A stretch of 64,000 nt of DNA, from positions 1,116,001-1,180,000 of the forward strand of contig JAFCMP010000046.1 of the NCBI GenBank assembly GCA_017506865.1, given 5' to 3'. Positions 36,301-48,300 of this stretch are shown here, piece by piece. Both the position numbers and the translations under genes were made by a program. This DNA comes from Tribonema minus (lineage: Eukaryota; Sar; Xanthophyceae; Tribonematales; Tribonemataceae). Position 1 is the stretch's first letter. Every line of letters begins with the position of its first letter. The notes beneath the pieces are model-generated. The model saw only the letters and a list, made by a program, of their open reading frames with translations, did no database searches and was not told the DNA's origin.

Positions 36301-39300
36301 ATGACAGGGGAATAATGCGATGCTCAACATGTGTTATCCATTGTTGTGCGGACAGCATGGCTGCAACATGTTTGCCGTAGCGGCGCCGTTTGGGAGGCCA
36401 ACTTCAACATCTTTGCATCAACGCACCACTCTTGGTACTGGCTTGCATACGTTGGAAGCGCATGTACAGCTTTCATCACACCTGCTCCTGTTTGTCACCC
36501 GCAGGTCGAGAATCCCGCGTGGTGCAAGTATGCCAATTATAACAACCGTGCATTCATGCATCACTCTCGGTACCAGCTTGCCTTGATTGAAGTGCAAGCA
36601 CACCTGTTCCTGTTTGTCGCTCTCAGGTTGAGAATCCCGCATGGCTCAAGTACACCAAGGAGCGCAAGCTGCACATCTTCGAGCGCCTGTGCTTTGCGGA
36701 CACCTTTGAGAAGTTCCTGCAGAACAAGTACAACACCGTCAAGCGCTTTGGCCTGAACGGCGGAGAGTCCGTCATCCCTGCCCTCAAGGTGAGCTTGCTG
36801 ATCGCTGCCACATGCGAAGTTCAACACTGTGCACAGGTGTTGAAGTAGTACAACTGAGTATCTGCAACTTGAAGTGTGAGCATGCTGATGGCTGCCTCTG
36901 CTGCAGGTTCAGCGGTGCGCACAGCTGCTGATGCACTGTCGCTTGAGCACTGTGACACAAGATTGTGCTGGCGTTTCTCGTCGTTATGCAGTTCAATCTG
37001 AGCACAGGGACTCGAAGTGTGGCAACATGCCTTCATCATGATGGTGTGTTTCTGTGCACAGAAGCCAGAGGTCATTTGCTCGCAGTGCACACCACTACAA
37101 AAATCCACTAAGAATGCTGAACCTCCTGTGTGTGTTGGGCTACCAGCTGGAGCTGGCCTACCGAACACGTGAGACCTTTCCATAGTGAACACCATGCCTC
37201 GAACGCTGAAGAAGCTTGCATACAGAAGTCTTTCGACTACTTTGGATATGATGGCACCCTTTGACTCGTGGCCAATGACTGCAGCAGCGGCGACCACGGT
37301 ATGTGGAAGGCACTTGCAGCATACCACACTTTGTCAACCAGAGCTCTACGATATTTTGATTCATTTCCACAAAGCTGACAGTCTAGAAACTCTCTTGATG
37401 TTTTGTGTCCCTTGCGTGTTGCACAGGCCATGGTGGACAAGGGCTCCGAGCTGGGCATCCAATCGTTTGTGTTTGGCATGCCGCACAGAGGGCGCCTCAA
37501 CGTGCTGGCCAACGTGCTGCGCAAGCCCATGCCGCAGATCTTCAAGGAGTTCCAGGGTAAGTCCATCAGGAGCAGTGTTTGGCCGTCTCGATATTCGGTT
37601 CGAGTCGCCATGAATGCAATGCGGTAGACACGGTGCTTGCACTCTGCGAGGTCTCTGATTATGACTGCAGTTGCTGTCTCTGCCTTTCGTGCGGCAAGGG
37701 GTGAGCTGGCCCAATCCTCACTCCAAATGATGGTGTGAGAGCCGGGTCGCCAATCACCAGCGGTTGGCCGTTTGAAGTAATGCAATGCAATAATGCAAAG
37801 TTGGTGCTGGGCGTGCAAGTAAACATAAGCAGCAGCTCATACTTGCGCACCATTTTTAACATGTAGAGTAAAGCGCATGCTCTCTAGGGTATGCGTGTAT
37901 GTGACCTATTTACTGTCACTGTGCTTTCTGGACATAAGCAACACTGATCACTAGTGAGCCACCAGCATGACACTTGCCATCACCGTTGTAACTTGGCAAT
38001 GAGCATGCAAACAGCCTACCCGTTACCAATCATACCCCAACAATTGGCCAGTCGCACTTCAACAACTGACATCTGAGCACTGCTGTCAGCGGGCGCCATT
38101 GCAGGCACGCACCGCAACCTTGAGTCCAACAAGAGCGATGATTGACCTTCTTGCCTATATATAATCATACTTCAACAATCCGTCAATCATGCTTCAACAA
38201 CTGCTTCTGAGCGCTGCTCAGGTACGCACTACAACCTTGAGTCCAACAAGAGCGATGACTGGTCATCCAGTGGCGACGTCAAGTACCACCTGGGCACCAG
38301 CATGGACCGATCCTACCCCGATGGCCGCAGAGTTCACCTGTCGCTGGTGGCCAACCCATCGCACCTGGAGGCAGTTGACCCAGTCGTCGTCGGAAAGGTC
38401 AGTCGTGCTTTGCATGTATATGTGTGCTTGTTGTACACATCGTGTCGAGTCATGCTTCACTGCACGCTTGGTCCGAACGCGCCAAATCTCACTGATCACT
38501 CATGGCCAACCCATCGCACCTGGAGGCAGTCGACCCATTCCTTGTCGGGAAGGTCAGTTTTGCTTTGGGTGTACGCGCGTCCTTGTTGTGCACCTTATGT
38601 TCAGCTTATCAAGTGCACACTGTTTTGTTGCGTGCTTGGTCCAAACGCATCAAAGCTCACCTACCACTGGTGGCCGATCCATCGCACCTGGAGGCAGTCG
38701 ACCCAGTCGTTGTCAGGAACGTCAGTCTTGCTTTGCGTTTACATGCAGCAGTGGCCAGTCTGTCCTTGTTGTGCCCGTTCTGTCGAATAATGCTTCACTG
38801 TATGTATGACCCGTATGCTGTAAAGCTCACCTGCTGCCATTGGTCATCGCCTCTTTAAATGGCAGTGAATATGACACCTAACATTGGTCCAGATGATTTG
38901 CAGTGCGGTGCACGATACACACACATCTAACCTCTTGCGTGAAAACTGTAACCCCCTCATGTTGGTACAGCGCTGAACTGGCAGCGCTGCATACATTCAT
39001 TGTCATCAGGATGGCGCATCTGTTTTGCTTACTTGCCACTTTCTGGATCCTTCTTGTTGCTGCGCTTGTTGTGCCTCAGACCCGCGCTGCCCAGTTCTAC
39101 AACGGTGACACCGTGGAGAGCAAGCTCAAGGCCATGGCAGTGCTGCTGCATGGCGATGCTGCATTTGCTGGGCAGGCAAGCTTCAAGTGCAAAATTGCAC
39201 TTCTGTGTAGGGAGGCTTAACTGTAATGTGTGCTGCTGTTTTGTACGCATGTTGCAAGGCCACTTGCTGGCATGAGACATTGTTTCTGCATATGTGACCT

Positions 39301-42300
39301 CCAGCTTGCCGCAAGTCAGTGTGACCAGTTTCTGATGTTGCCCAATAATAATCGGTTAGAGTGAGCGACAGAAGCACCGTTTCCGCTGGCGGCACCTGTT
39401 CAAGTCTAGATAATTGTGGTACCCCCAGCATTGCTCACAATTCCGAGGTTGTCACTGTGCATCGCTGAGCCTAGAGGTTAGAAACGGAACGGAACCGAAA
39501 CGGAAAACGAAATAAAAACTCCGTTTAAGATAGGACACGGATACCTCTTCAGGTCCACTAGCATACTCACAAGACGTGTTCAAATTATCACGTTCTAAAA
39601 CTGGATTTAAAAAAAAAGAAAAAGGAAACGGAAATTGTCCAGGAAAACTGTGTTTGAACTGTGTTAAAACGGACCGAAAAACGGAAACGGAATACGGAAA
39701 AACGGTTCCGTTTCATGCGAGTTTAGCCGCGTTTGCGTGCTTGTGTGGTGCCAGACATCGTCCTGGAGGGTGCACTGCACATTGTGCAGCATGACGATGA
39801 TTCAGGCATTTGCTCTACTTGACCAAACCGAACCGCGGTAAACAAGTTCAAGTGAAAGTTGAGGTTCAGTTTTTTTTTCGCAAAAATGCAGGCAGTGCAG
39901 TGTCTGGACCACAATCCTACAACTAACGCCTGTGCCTGAGACTGCTTGTCAGGGCGTTCCGTAATTGTCGGTCGCCCCTGCAACTAGCTGTCTCAAATGC
40001 GCGGTCACCCCCGTTTTACTGCCGTACTGTGCCGCAAATGCTGGACAGAGTCCATTGTATCGGATAGACGACATGTATGACATGCCATGTACTTGCAACC
40101 TATTTCGCCTTGCTTGCCCACCCAATGGGGTTAAGCAGGACCATAGTGTTAGCAGCATTTGTGCATGTCGTGGTGGTGTGCAGCGACTCAAAACGCCACC
40201 AAAACAAAACGAAACACGGTTCTGTTTTTCCGTGTTCCGTTCAACACGGAAAACGAAACGGAAACGGAATGCGCGTGGGGCCGAAACACGGAACACGAAA
40301 CGCAGGCCCCTGAACATTCCGTTTTTAACCTCAGCCTGAGCCACAGTGAGGCAGCATTGCACACTTTTTGCTGGATTGGTGCTGCAATGAATGTTGGCTT
40401 GTAATCATTCATGTGCCTTTTTTTCAACATCCGTCTTGCCGCTTGAAGTGTTGTCGATGTGCGCCCTCCCACTTCAGCAACATATTTAAACATCATCTTT
40501 CTGTTATCAGCTTCAATATACCACACAGCTGCCATTTTCACACGTCAGATACAAGCGTCAGTTCGCTCAATTGCCCTTATTTTGCCTGGTGATGTGAACA
40601 GGGCGTGGTGTATGAGACCATGCAGCTCATGCGCGTAGCTGACTACAGCACTGGTGGCACCATACACGTCATCGTCAACAATCAGGTAATAACATGTGTT
40701 GGTCAGTAGTTCGGTCATACGTTTCAGCAGGCTTCACCTGCGCCATATCTCCAGCCAGTTCTACATCTGGCATCATGGAGCTGTCAGGTGGTGCTGATGT
40801 GGTACTTAACAAGCATGAGCATTTATGCAGCAATGATGGGTGTCTACAGCACTGGTGGCACCATACACGTCATCGTCAAAGATAAGGTAATCATGTCTCA
40901 AATAGCCTGTGCTACTGCTCCAGCTAGTCTTGTGCGGTATACAAAACGACCTTCAGCTTCAGCGAGGCTGGGTCAAACTCAGGGTTAGGTAGCTAAAGTT
41001 TGGGTAAGCGTACCCCTAATTCTATTACTGTTCAACTTCGTTGGGCTGCCATGCGCGGCTTGCATTTGTGGCTAGGGTTAGAGCAGGAGAGAACGTTTTG
41101 TACCTGAAGGCGTGGTGTAATGTACCTTAGGGTTAGGATTAGGGTAGTAGTGCACAGTGCCGAGCATTGTTCGAGTTAGGGTTACGGTTAGGATTAGGGT
41201 TACGAACCACATACCAATGCGCCAAGTGATGCTTTGTCCACTACATTGTGCTGTACGTCCATTCAAGTCATCGAGTGACCACATGAGCATGCATCTGGTC
41301 AACGATGGCTAAAGCATGGGTAATGGAGGTTTTGGAACTGCGGTTGTTATGGTGTGCCGGATGAAGCTTAGGGGTAGCTTGGGTAGCTTGGAACAGCGTG
41401 GTTACCAGTACCAAGCCAACTTGCGCACACAGTCTCACTGAGGCGCTTTTCATTTGAGCAGTACTGACATACTTCAAAGTAGTTGCTCAATGCTGACTCC
41501 GGGGAACAGGATCATTGGAGCACTTTCTTCTGCCTCTAGACTGTAACGCAAGTTTGTGCGACATGCATCAGCTGCTGCGCAAGTACCCAAAGACGTGCAC
41601 GGTGGCACTAATGCGCGCCACCCTGGCGGCCTCACCACCTGCTGCATGTCTCCGCATAGATGTGGGCTTCACCGCCTGACAGTCATCACATAGTCAAGCA
41701 GCATCTTCTCAGACCAAATCACTTTACACTGACGCTTCCCCCGCTTCAACTGAAGTTGCTCGGTACTGACGCTACACATTGCGTGTGCCCAGGTGGGCTT
41801 CACCACCGACCCCGAAACAACCGCAGCACTGACTACTGCTCAGACCTCGGCAAGACACTAGTAGTCATGCAGTGTCTGCTTTGGCCACATCACTTCATAT
41901 CGATGCTTCTGCGCGCAACCGCTTCAATTACAGTCGCTTTGCACTGACAATGCGGGTTCAATCAAACTCACCATACACTGACGCTGCACACTGCGTGTAT
42001 GTGCCCAGGTGGGCTTCACCACCGACCCCGAGAACGACCGGAGCACTGACTACTGCTCGGACCTCGGCAAGACGTTTGAGATCCCCATCTTCCACTGCAA
42101 CGGCGACGATCCGCTATCGGTGTGCACCGCCTTGGAGCTGGCCGTGGAATGGCGTCAGACGTTCGGAGAGGACTGTATCGTGGACATGATCTGCTACAGG
42201 CGCATGGGCCACAACGAGATCGACCAGCCGCTTTTCACGCAGGTGCGAACAACGCGAGTGAGCTAACCGTAACCCTAACCCCAACCCGAAAACCCTAACC

Positions 42301-45300
42301 CTAACCCTAAGACATGATCTGCTACAGGCGCATGGGCCACAATGAGATCGACCAGCCGCTCTTCATGCAGGTGCGCGTGCGAATGATGCGAGTGAGACCG
42401 ATTGTGGCTTGAGTCGTTGGTGCTTGAATTGTTGAGCACTTGCGGTTCGGGCAGTGGAGGTGCCCAGGGGGCAGCGCCATTTTTGAATCATCGTGATGCA
42501 TTGCGCGCAGGCACCTTGTGCTGCATGCAAATGGTCTGCACTGATAACTTTTGGTATGTTCAAATCAGTAACACCAGGGTGTCATCTTTCCACTTGTTTT
42601 CACAAGGTCAAGTTGGTAACCAGCAACAGCTCTCTTTCGAGCGCCTTTTGAACAGCAGTGTTACTGGCGGAGGGGCTCAAGGGTCGCCCAGTGTCTACGA
42701 ATGTGTTTGCTGCATGGACACCCTTGCAGTGCGCTTGAAGTAGTCGACACTGCATGCACAAGCATCTCTGCTCTCTCTTCTCTCTCGTCTTGGTACTTAT
42801 TTTCTCTACCTTCCCCCCCCCCCCTCCCCCCCTCAGCCCACTGTCTACAAGAAGATTGCGAATCACCCCGACACGGTGTCCATCTTCGAAGCGCGCCTTC
42901 TGTCAGAGGGCGTTGCCAGCAAGGAAGAGCTGGACGGCATCAAGGCCTTTGTGCAAGAGTCGTACGAGCGCGACTTCGACGCCAGCAAGACGTGGGAGAC
43001 CTCCAAGGATGACTGGCTGTCGTCCAAGTGGTCGGGCTTCAAGTCGCCCCGCCAGCTGGTGAGTCACTCGCTTGAAGTTTGCATATTGAAGTTTGCATGT
43101 GCAAAGTGCTGTGCAGTGGCAATGCATGTGGTGTTCAAGTGGTCAGGCGTTTTGTCGCCCCGCCAGCTGGTGAGTCACCTGCTTGAAGTTTGCATGTTGA
43201 AGTTGGCATGTGGAGAGCGTTCCGAAGTGGCAACGCAAATGCTGATCCTTGTTGCGAGAAGTGATTGTGTGACAATGACCATGCTCTGCCACAACTTTTG
43301 AACTGGCTGTTGGATGCATTACGATCATTGTGCCCAGCGAAGTGCAGGGCCTATCTGTCGCTTTGACGTGTGTTGAAAGCGGTCTGGTGAAATGCGTAGC
43401 GCATCTCGTCGTGTGTCTGTTTGTCCTACCTCAGGATCAAGACGAAGTTCATGACCAATCCAACACTTGCACCTATGCAATGGACTCCAAAGTAGAATAC
43501 TACAAGCGCGGGCAAGCAACAGTGTACACCTGCGCCTATGCACTCCGCCTTGACAATGACTTGCCGCTGCTGGTGTTATGCTGTTGTGTTGAGGTTTATG
43601 TTGATACTGATGTCGGTGTTCATGTCGGTGTTGATGTCTGTGTTAAAGTTGGTGTTGGGGGTTGATGTTTGTGTTGATATTGATCGTTGATGTTGATGTT
43701 GCTGTTGACGTTGTGCAGTCGCGCATTCGCCAGACCGGCGTAGACCTCAAGGTGCTGCGCGTGGTGGGCGAGAAGATGACCACCATACCATCCAGCATCA
43801 CACTACACCCTCAGGTACAGTACTCAGTGGACTTCGATGTATCCAGCATTACCCTACATTACCCTACACTCTCAAGTACAGACTATACTTGTCCAGCATT
43901 ACCCTACACCCTCAGGTACAGTAAATAGACTTCTGATATATCCAGCATCACACTACACCCTTCGGTACAGTAGGCTTTACATTGAGTTTCAGTTGAGACA
44001 TTTCTGTGCAATGACATACTTCTAGAAGATGACCACCATACCATCCAGCATCACACTACACCCTCAAATACAATACTCAGTAGAGTGTGATATGTCAGGT
44101 ACAGTTGTCAGTATGATATATCCAGCATCACCCTTCACCCTCAGGTACAGTGCTCAGTAGACTATGATATATGCAGCATCACCCTACACCCTCAGGTATA
44201 GTACATAAGTAAACTATGAAGTGAGACATACTTTGATAAGATGAATACCATACCATCCAGCATCACCGTACACCTTCAAGGACAGTACGCAGTAGACTTC
44301 GAAGTGAGACAACCTTTTCGTGGTGTACTTGATTGATGTATGCTTGAAGAGCAAAACCTGCCATGTTGGTGAGGCAACTTTGTGTGATGTACTCTGTTCA
44401 GGAGCACAAGATCATGTGTTTTGCATGTACAGTAGGTAGGTTGGAAGCTACACCCAGTTCGGAACACTGGACTAAGCACGTACGGTACACTTCAGCCTGG
44501 ATCAGCACAAATACTTTCCTGTGAGTCAATAGTGTGGAATGCATTACACTGTCCTGCACGTCTCAGCGCATGTGTGTGCTGAAGATGTCAGCATACCATG
44601 TAGCATCACTCTGCTCCCTCAGGTAATTACTGCGCACTGAGGCAACTGTGTGAATGGTACTACGCGTCAGTAGCAGTGTTTGCGCGCTAGAGACAGTGGC
44701 TACACACCTGTCGTAATAAGCTTCACTGGCTCACTTACAAACTCAGTAGTTGCATATTCGCCTTGGCCCTCCGCTGCCCTCCTCCATTGGGCAGTGAGTG
44801 GCAGTTGCAGTCGTTGATGCTCAGTCTGCCACATATGTACGAAGCGCGTTGTCGAATTGTGCTGTACACTATGGGAAGGCATCCAACTAGTTCACAGTGG
44901 GCCCCGTGCGCAATGTGTAGCACATGGCGCATCTTTCAAATACGTACCACCTGCGATCAATACTCATAAGTTGCTGCTTGGCAGACGCGCATCATGAACT
45001 GTCACTGACGCCTGCACACGTGGTGCATCGCATTGGCTGCAGCTGGTCAAAATCGTCAAGGCGAGAGCGGATGCTGTGTCAGGTGAGTTGTTGAGGTAGG
45101 ATTTTGAAGTGGACCATGACTTAACCATTACAGTGACTAGATTATGGTAAAGATCTTCACACCTTGCAATTGCCCTTTTCATATCGCGGCGATATAATTA
45201 TGTGATTCAGGGCCCAAAAGCATTATTATGAGGAATAGCTGCCGCTTCATCTACGCTAGCTGCTGGTGTGAAAGCAACAAATATAGCAAACACCGACTGC

Positions 45301-48300
45301 TTTAGCAGACGTCAATGCTGAAAGCATCACTCTAACAGCGCCCGGGTGTATGTGTATGTATCATGCGCCCAGAAGTGATAACGTTGACACTCTGTTGTGT
45401 CGGACGTGCATCACGGCCCAGCTGTGCGTGCCCATCACACCATTCTTTGATCAATAGCAGTTGCTATGCAATTTGTGGCCCATTTGCAGTGGGCAAAGCA
45501 ACCGTCAAGACTCCTCATGATGTAAATTGACATGTGCTTGTGTGTGATGCTTTTTGCCGCAGAGGGCCACGGCATCGACTGGGCCACAGCAGAGTCGCTC
45601 GCATTTGGCACTCTATTGCTCGAGGTACGTCAAAGTGTTTGGTCACCATGCATCACATGTGTTCCGTAGTTGACATTGAGAGGAACGACAAACTGTTTGT
45701 TCATCATTTGTCGTGGTTCTATCCAGCAATGATCATTGAAAACAATTGACCAATTGAAAGCGCTCATGCCCGACAAAGTGCGTGTCATTACATTGTGCCT
45801 TGAAAGCTTCGGGAAGCGCCGCACTTGTGCCATCCAGTCTCATGCGTGGTCATTGCACGATGATACGCCTGCTCGCCTTTCATTCAGTTTCTACAAGGTG
45901 CCACTGGCATTATCATATACGGTGACAATGGCGGAGATGCCAACCTCTGCTATACTTCAAAGTATGTGTTTGACGCTCAGCCCAATGCTTACGTTTTCTT
46001 CTCAGGGCAACCACGTGAGGTTGACGGGCCAAGACGTGGAGAGGGGCACCTTCAGCCAGAGGTCAGTGATATGACTTTGGTGTGTGCTTGAGGCTCAATG
46101 TTCAACTTCTACAATGGAACACAACGTGTGATCTGAAGAATAAATTTGTTCCAGAAAACATAATTGGGCATAAATGAGGAGAATTGAAGTATCAATGAGA
46201 CGGTGGCTTGTCCACTGCACGGACTGTCCGGCTGTGGATATTCATGAAAAGTCAAGCTACGGTAGTGCGTGCATGACTTTTGGCAACATGGCAGAGCCCT
46301 TCGAGCCAGAGGTCAACATGTACTGTGCCTGCACCAGACAGAGTTTGGGCATTACCAGCCTGGGTTTCTGTATGTTACGGCGAGGGCCCGACAGGGCAGA
46401 GGAAGTGTATGTGAGATATTATTAACGCTTCATCACGTTTAGTGGCGGCACACCACAGCACGCAGTCGTCTGGTGATGCCTCTGTGTGCAGCACAGCATG
46501 GTGGAGCTTTGTTCGCTTTGGTTTGGTCTGCGCAGCACAGCACGCAGTGGTTTGGTGGAGCTTCGATCAGACCGCTGAGTGCTGTGGTGCACGGCCACTG
46601 AACGGTGTAGGGTTAGGGTTAGGGTTAACTAACCCTAACCCTAACCACTGAATGGTGTGCTGCACAGCCACTGAACGTGACGAAGCGTGAATAACATTTC
46701 ACATACACTTCCTCTGCCCTGTTGGGGGGGCCCTCGCCGTAGCATACAGCAGCGGCAATCAACACAGTGGAGGAAGTCTTGGTATGGTGCATTCGTGTAC
46801 TTTATGTCACAGTCCTCTCCGAGCAATGATCCGTACAGCTCGATCTTGTTCGCTTTGCACGTGCAGCGCTCGATGATCGCTACCGTGTTGCTGTACCTCA
46901 AAACTTGCCAGCACACGTTTTCGCCACTGCCATTGCATCAACAATGCAACTCATCAAATACGCTGAACGCTGAACCATACTTCGAAGTACATACATACAC
47001 TTTGAAGTACTTCTACATATGAAAAACGAATCAAAAAGATCGTTGAGCTCCAAGTGACAAGGGATGGTTAGCCGCAAGTGCCTTCCACCAATAACATATA
47101 TTTGTATTGGTGCCGGAGCTCATGTACACGCACACCCGGTGCAGCTCTGCGCTCTGCACACATGTCAGTTACACTGTCTGAAACTGTCATTGTACAACTG
47201 GCGCTGACTGGCCAAACTGCAGGCACAGCGTGCTCCACTGCCAGCAGACCAACCACCAGTACACACCGCTCAACCACCTGGCCAAGACCGCCAACCCATC
47301 CATGCCGACTGCCACGCTTACGTACGCACCCGAGGCTCAGGCCAAGGTACGCTTGAACCATTCAGCTGCACGCTGCATTGGCTGTGACGACTGTGGAGTT
47401 GTTTGTGGGTAGTTTTGCCACAAGTGGGCTGTGAAAATAGTTTCACAGCCTACAAGCATAGCATGCGGATTTATTTTTTCTGCAGCAGTGGTGAGCAAAG
47501 CAGCAATCCCGTACTGTCGACCCTTGAACATGCCATTTCAGTGCATCTTGGACCAGGGCATTTGCGTGAAGTGAGTGGTTAATGCATACTTGTTGCTAGT
47601 TGATCTTTCGCGGGGATTGTGCGTAATTGATGGCACGTGTGTAGGGCAGTAAGTAGTACTCATGCTGGATGTCTGCTACTTGCGGTTGGTACCTGGATAC
47701 AGCTGCCATCTTGCTCTTTGCTGTGATTACGGAACCCAGTTCATGTTGCACCCAATCGCATACGGACTACTTGCTGTCAGCTTGACGCATGCGGTGCCGT
47801 TGACTCGTCTGTCATCGCACTGTCGTGTACCCAAGAGCAGCTTCACCGCGGAATGCGTCAATCCTTGCGCCACGGGCTGTTGTTGCCCCATAAGCACTAC
47901 CAGCGATAGCGCCATGCTTTTGCCATCACTTTTGGATCATCAACATCAAGCTCTTCGTCACATTTTGGTACATCATGCTGAGAACTGTTACATGGTGCTC
48001 CTGCTTGTTGTTGCCGCAGTACACCGTGCGCAACTCCATCCTCAGCGAGTTTGCGGTTCTGGGTTTTGAGATGGGCTACTCACTGGAGAACCCTAACGCT
48101 CTCGTGCTGTGGGAGGCTCAGTTCGGCGACTTCAGCAACGGCGCGCAGGTACGTACACAAGATACTTACTGTACTTCCACGTGATCATTATACTGATTCC
48201 ATGAGTTTATGTGATTATGGCGCTGCGCTACAGGCTGTATACCTGTTCTGCATCATCACATTGGTCAGTGCACTGAAGACAATGTCTTGTTGTAGTGTTG

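Noticed and set aside
38400-38860. Long plus-strand frames with PSHLEAVDP as separate coding exons
   Set aside because: They are intronic tandem copies of the OGDH exon 11 tail; the protein needs only one copy.
43785-44640. Possible CRISPR or satellite array
   Set aside because: Unit spacing is irregular, spacers are not distinct, and the unit is the end of an OGDH exon with its splice donor, in a eukaryotic gene.
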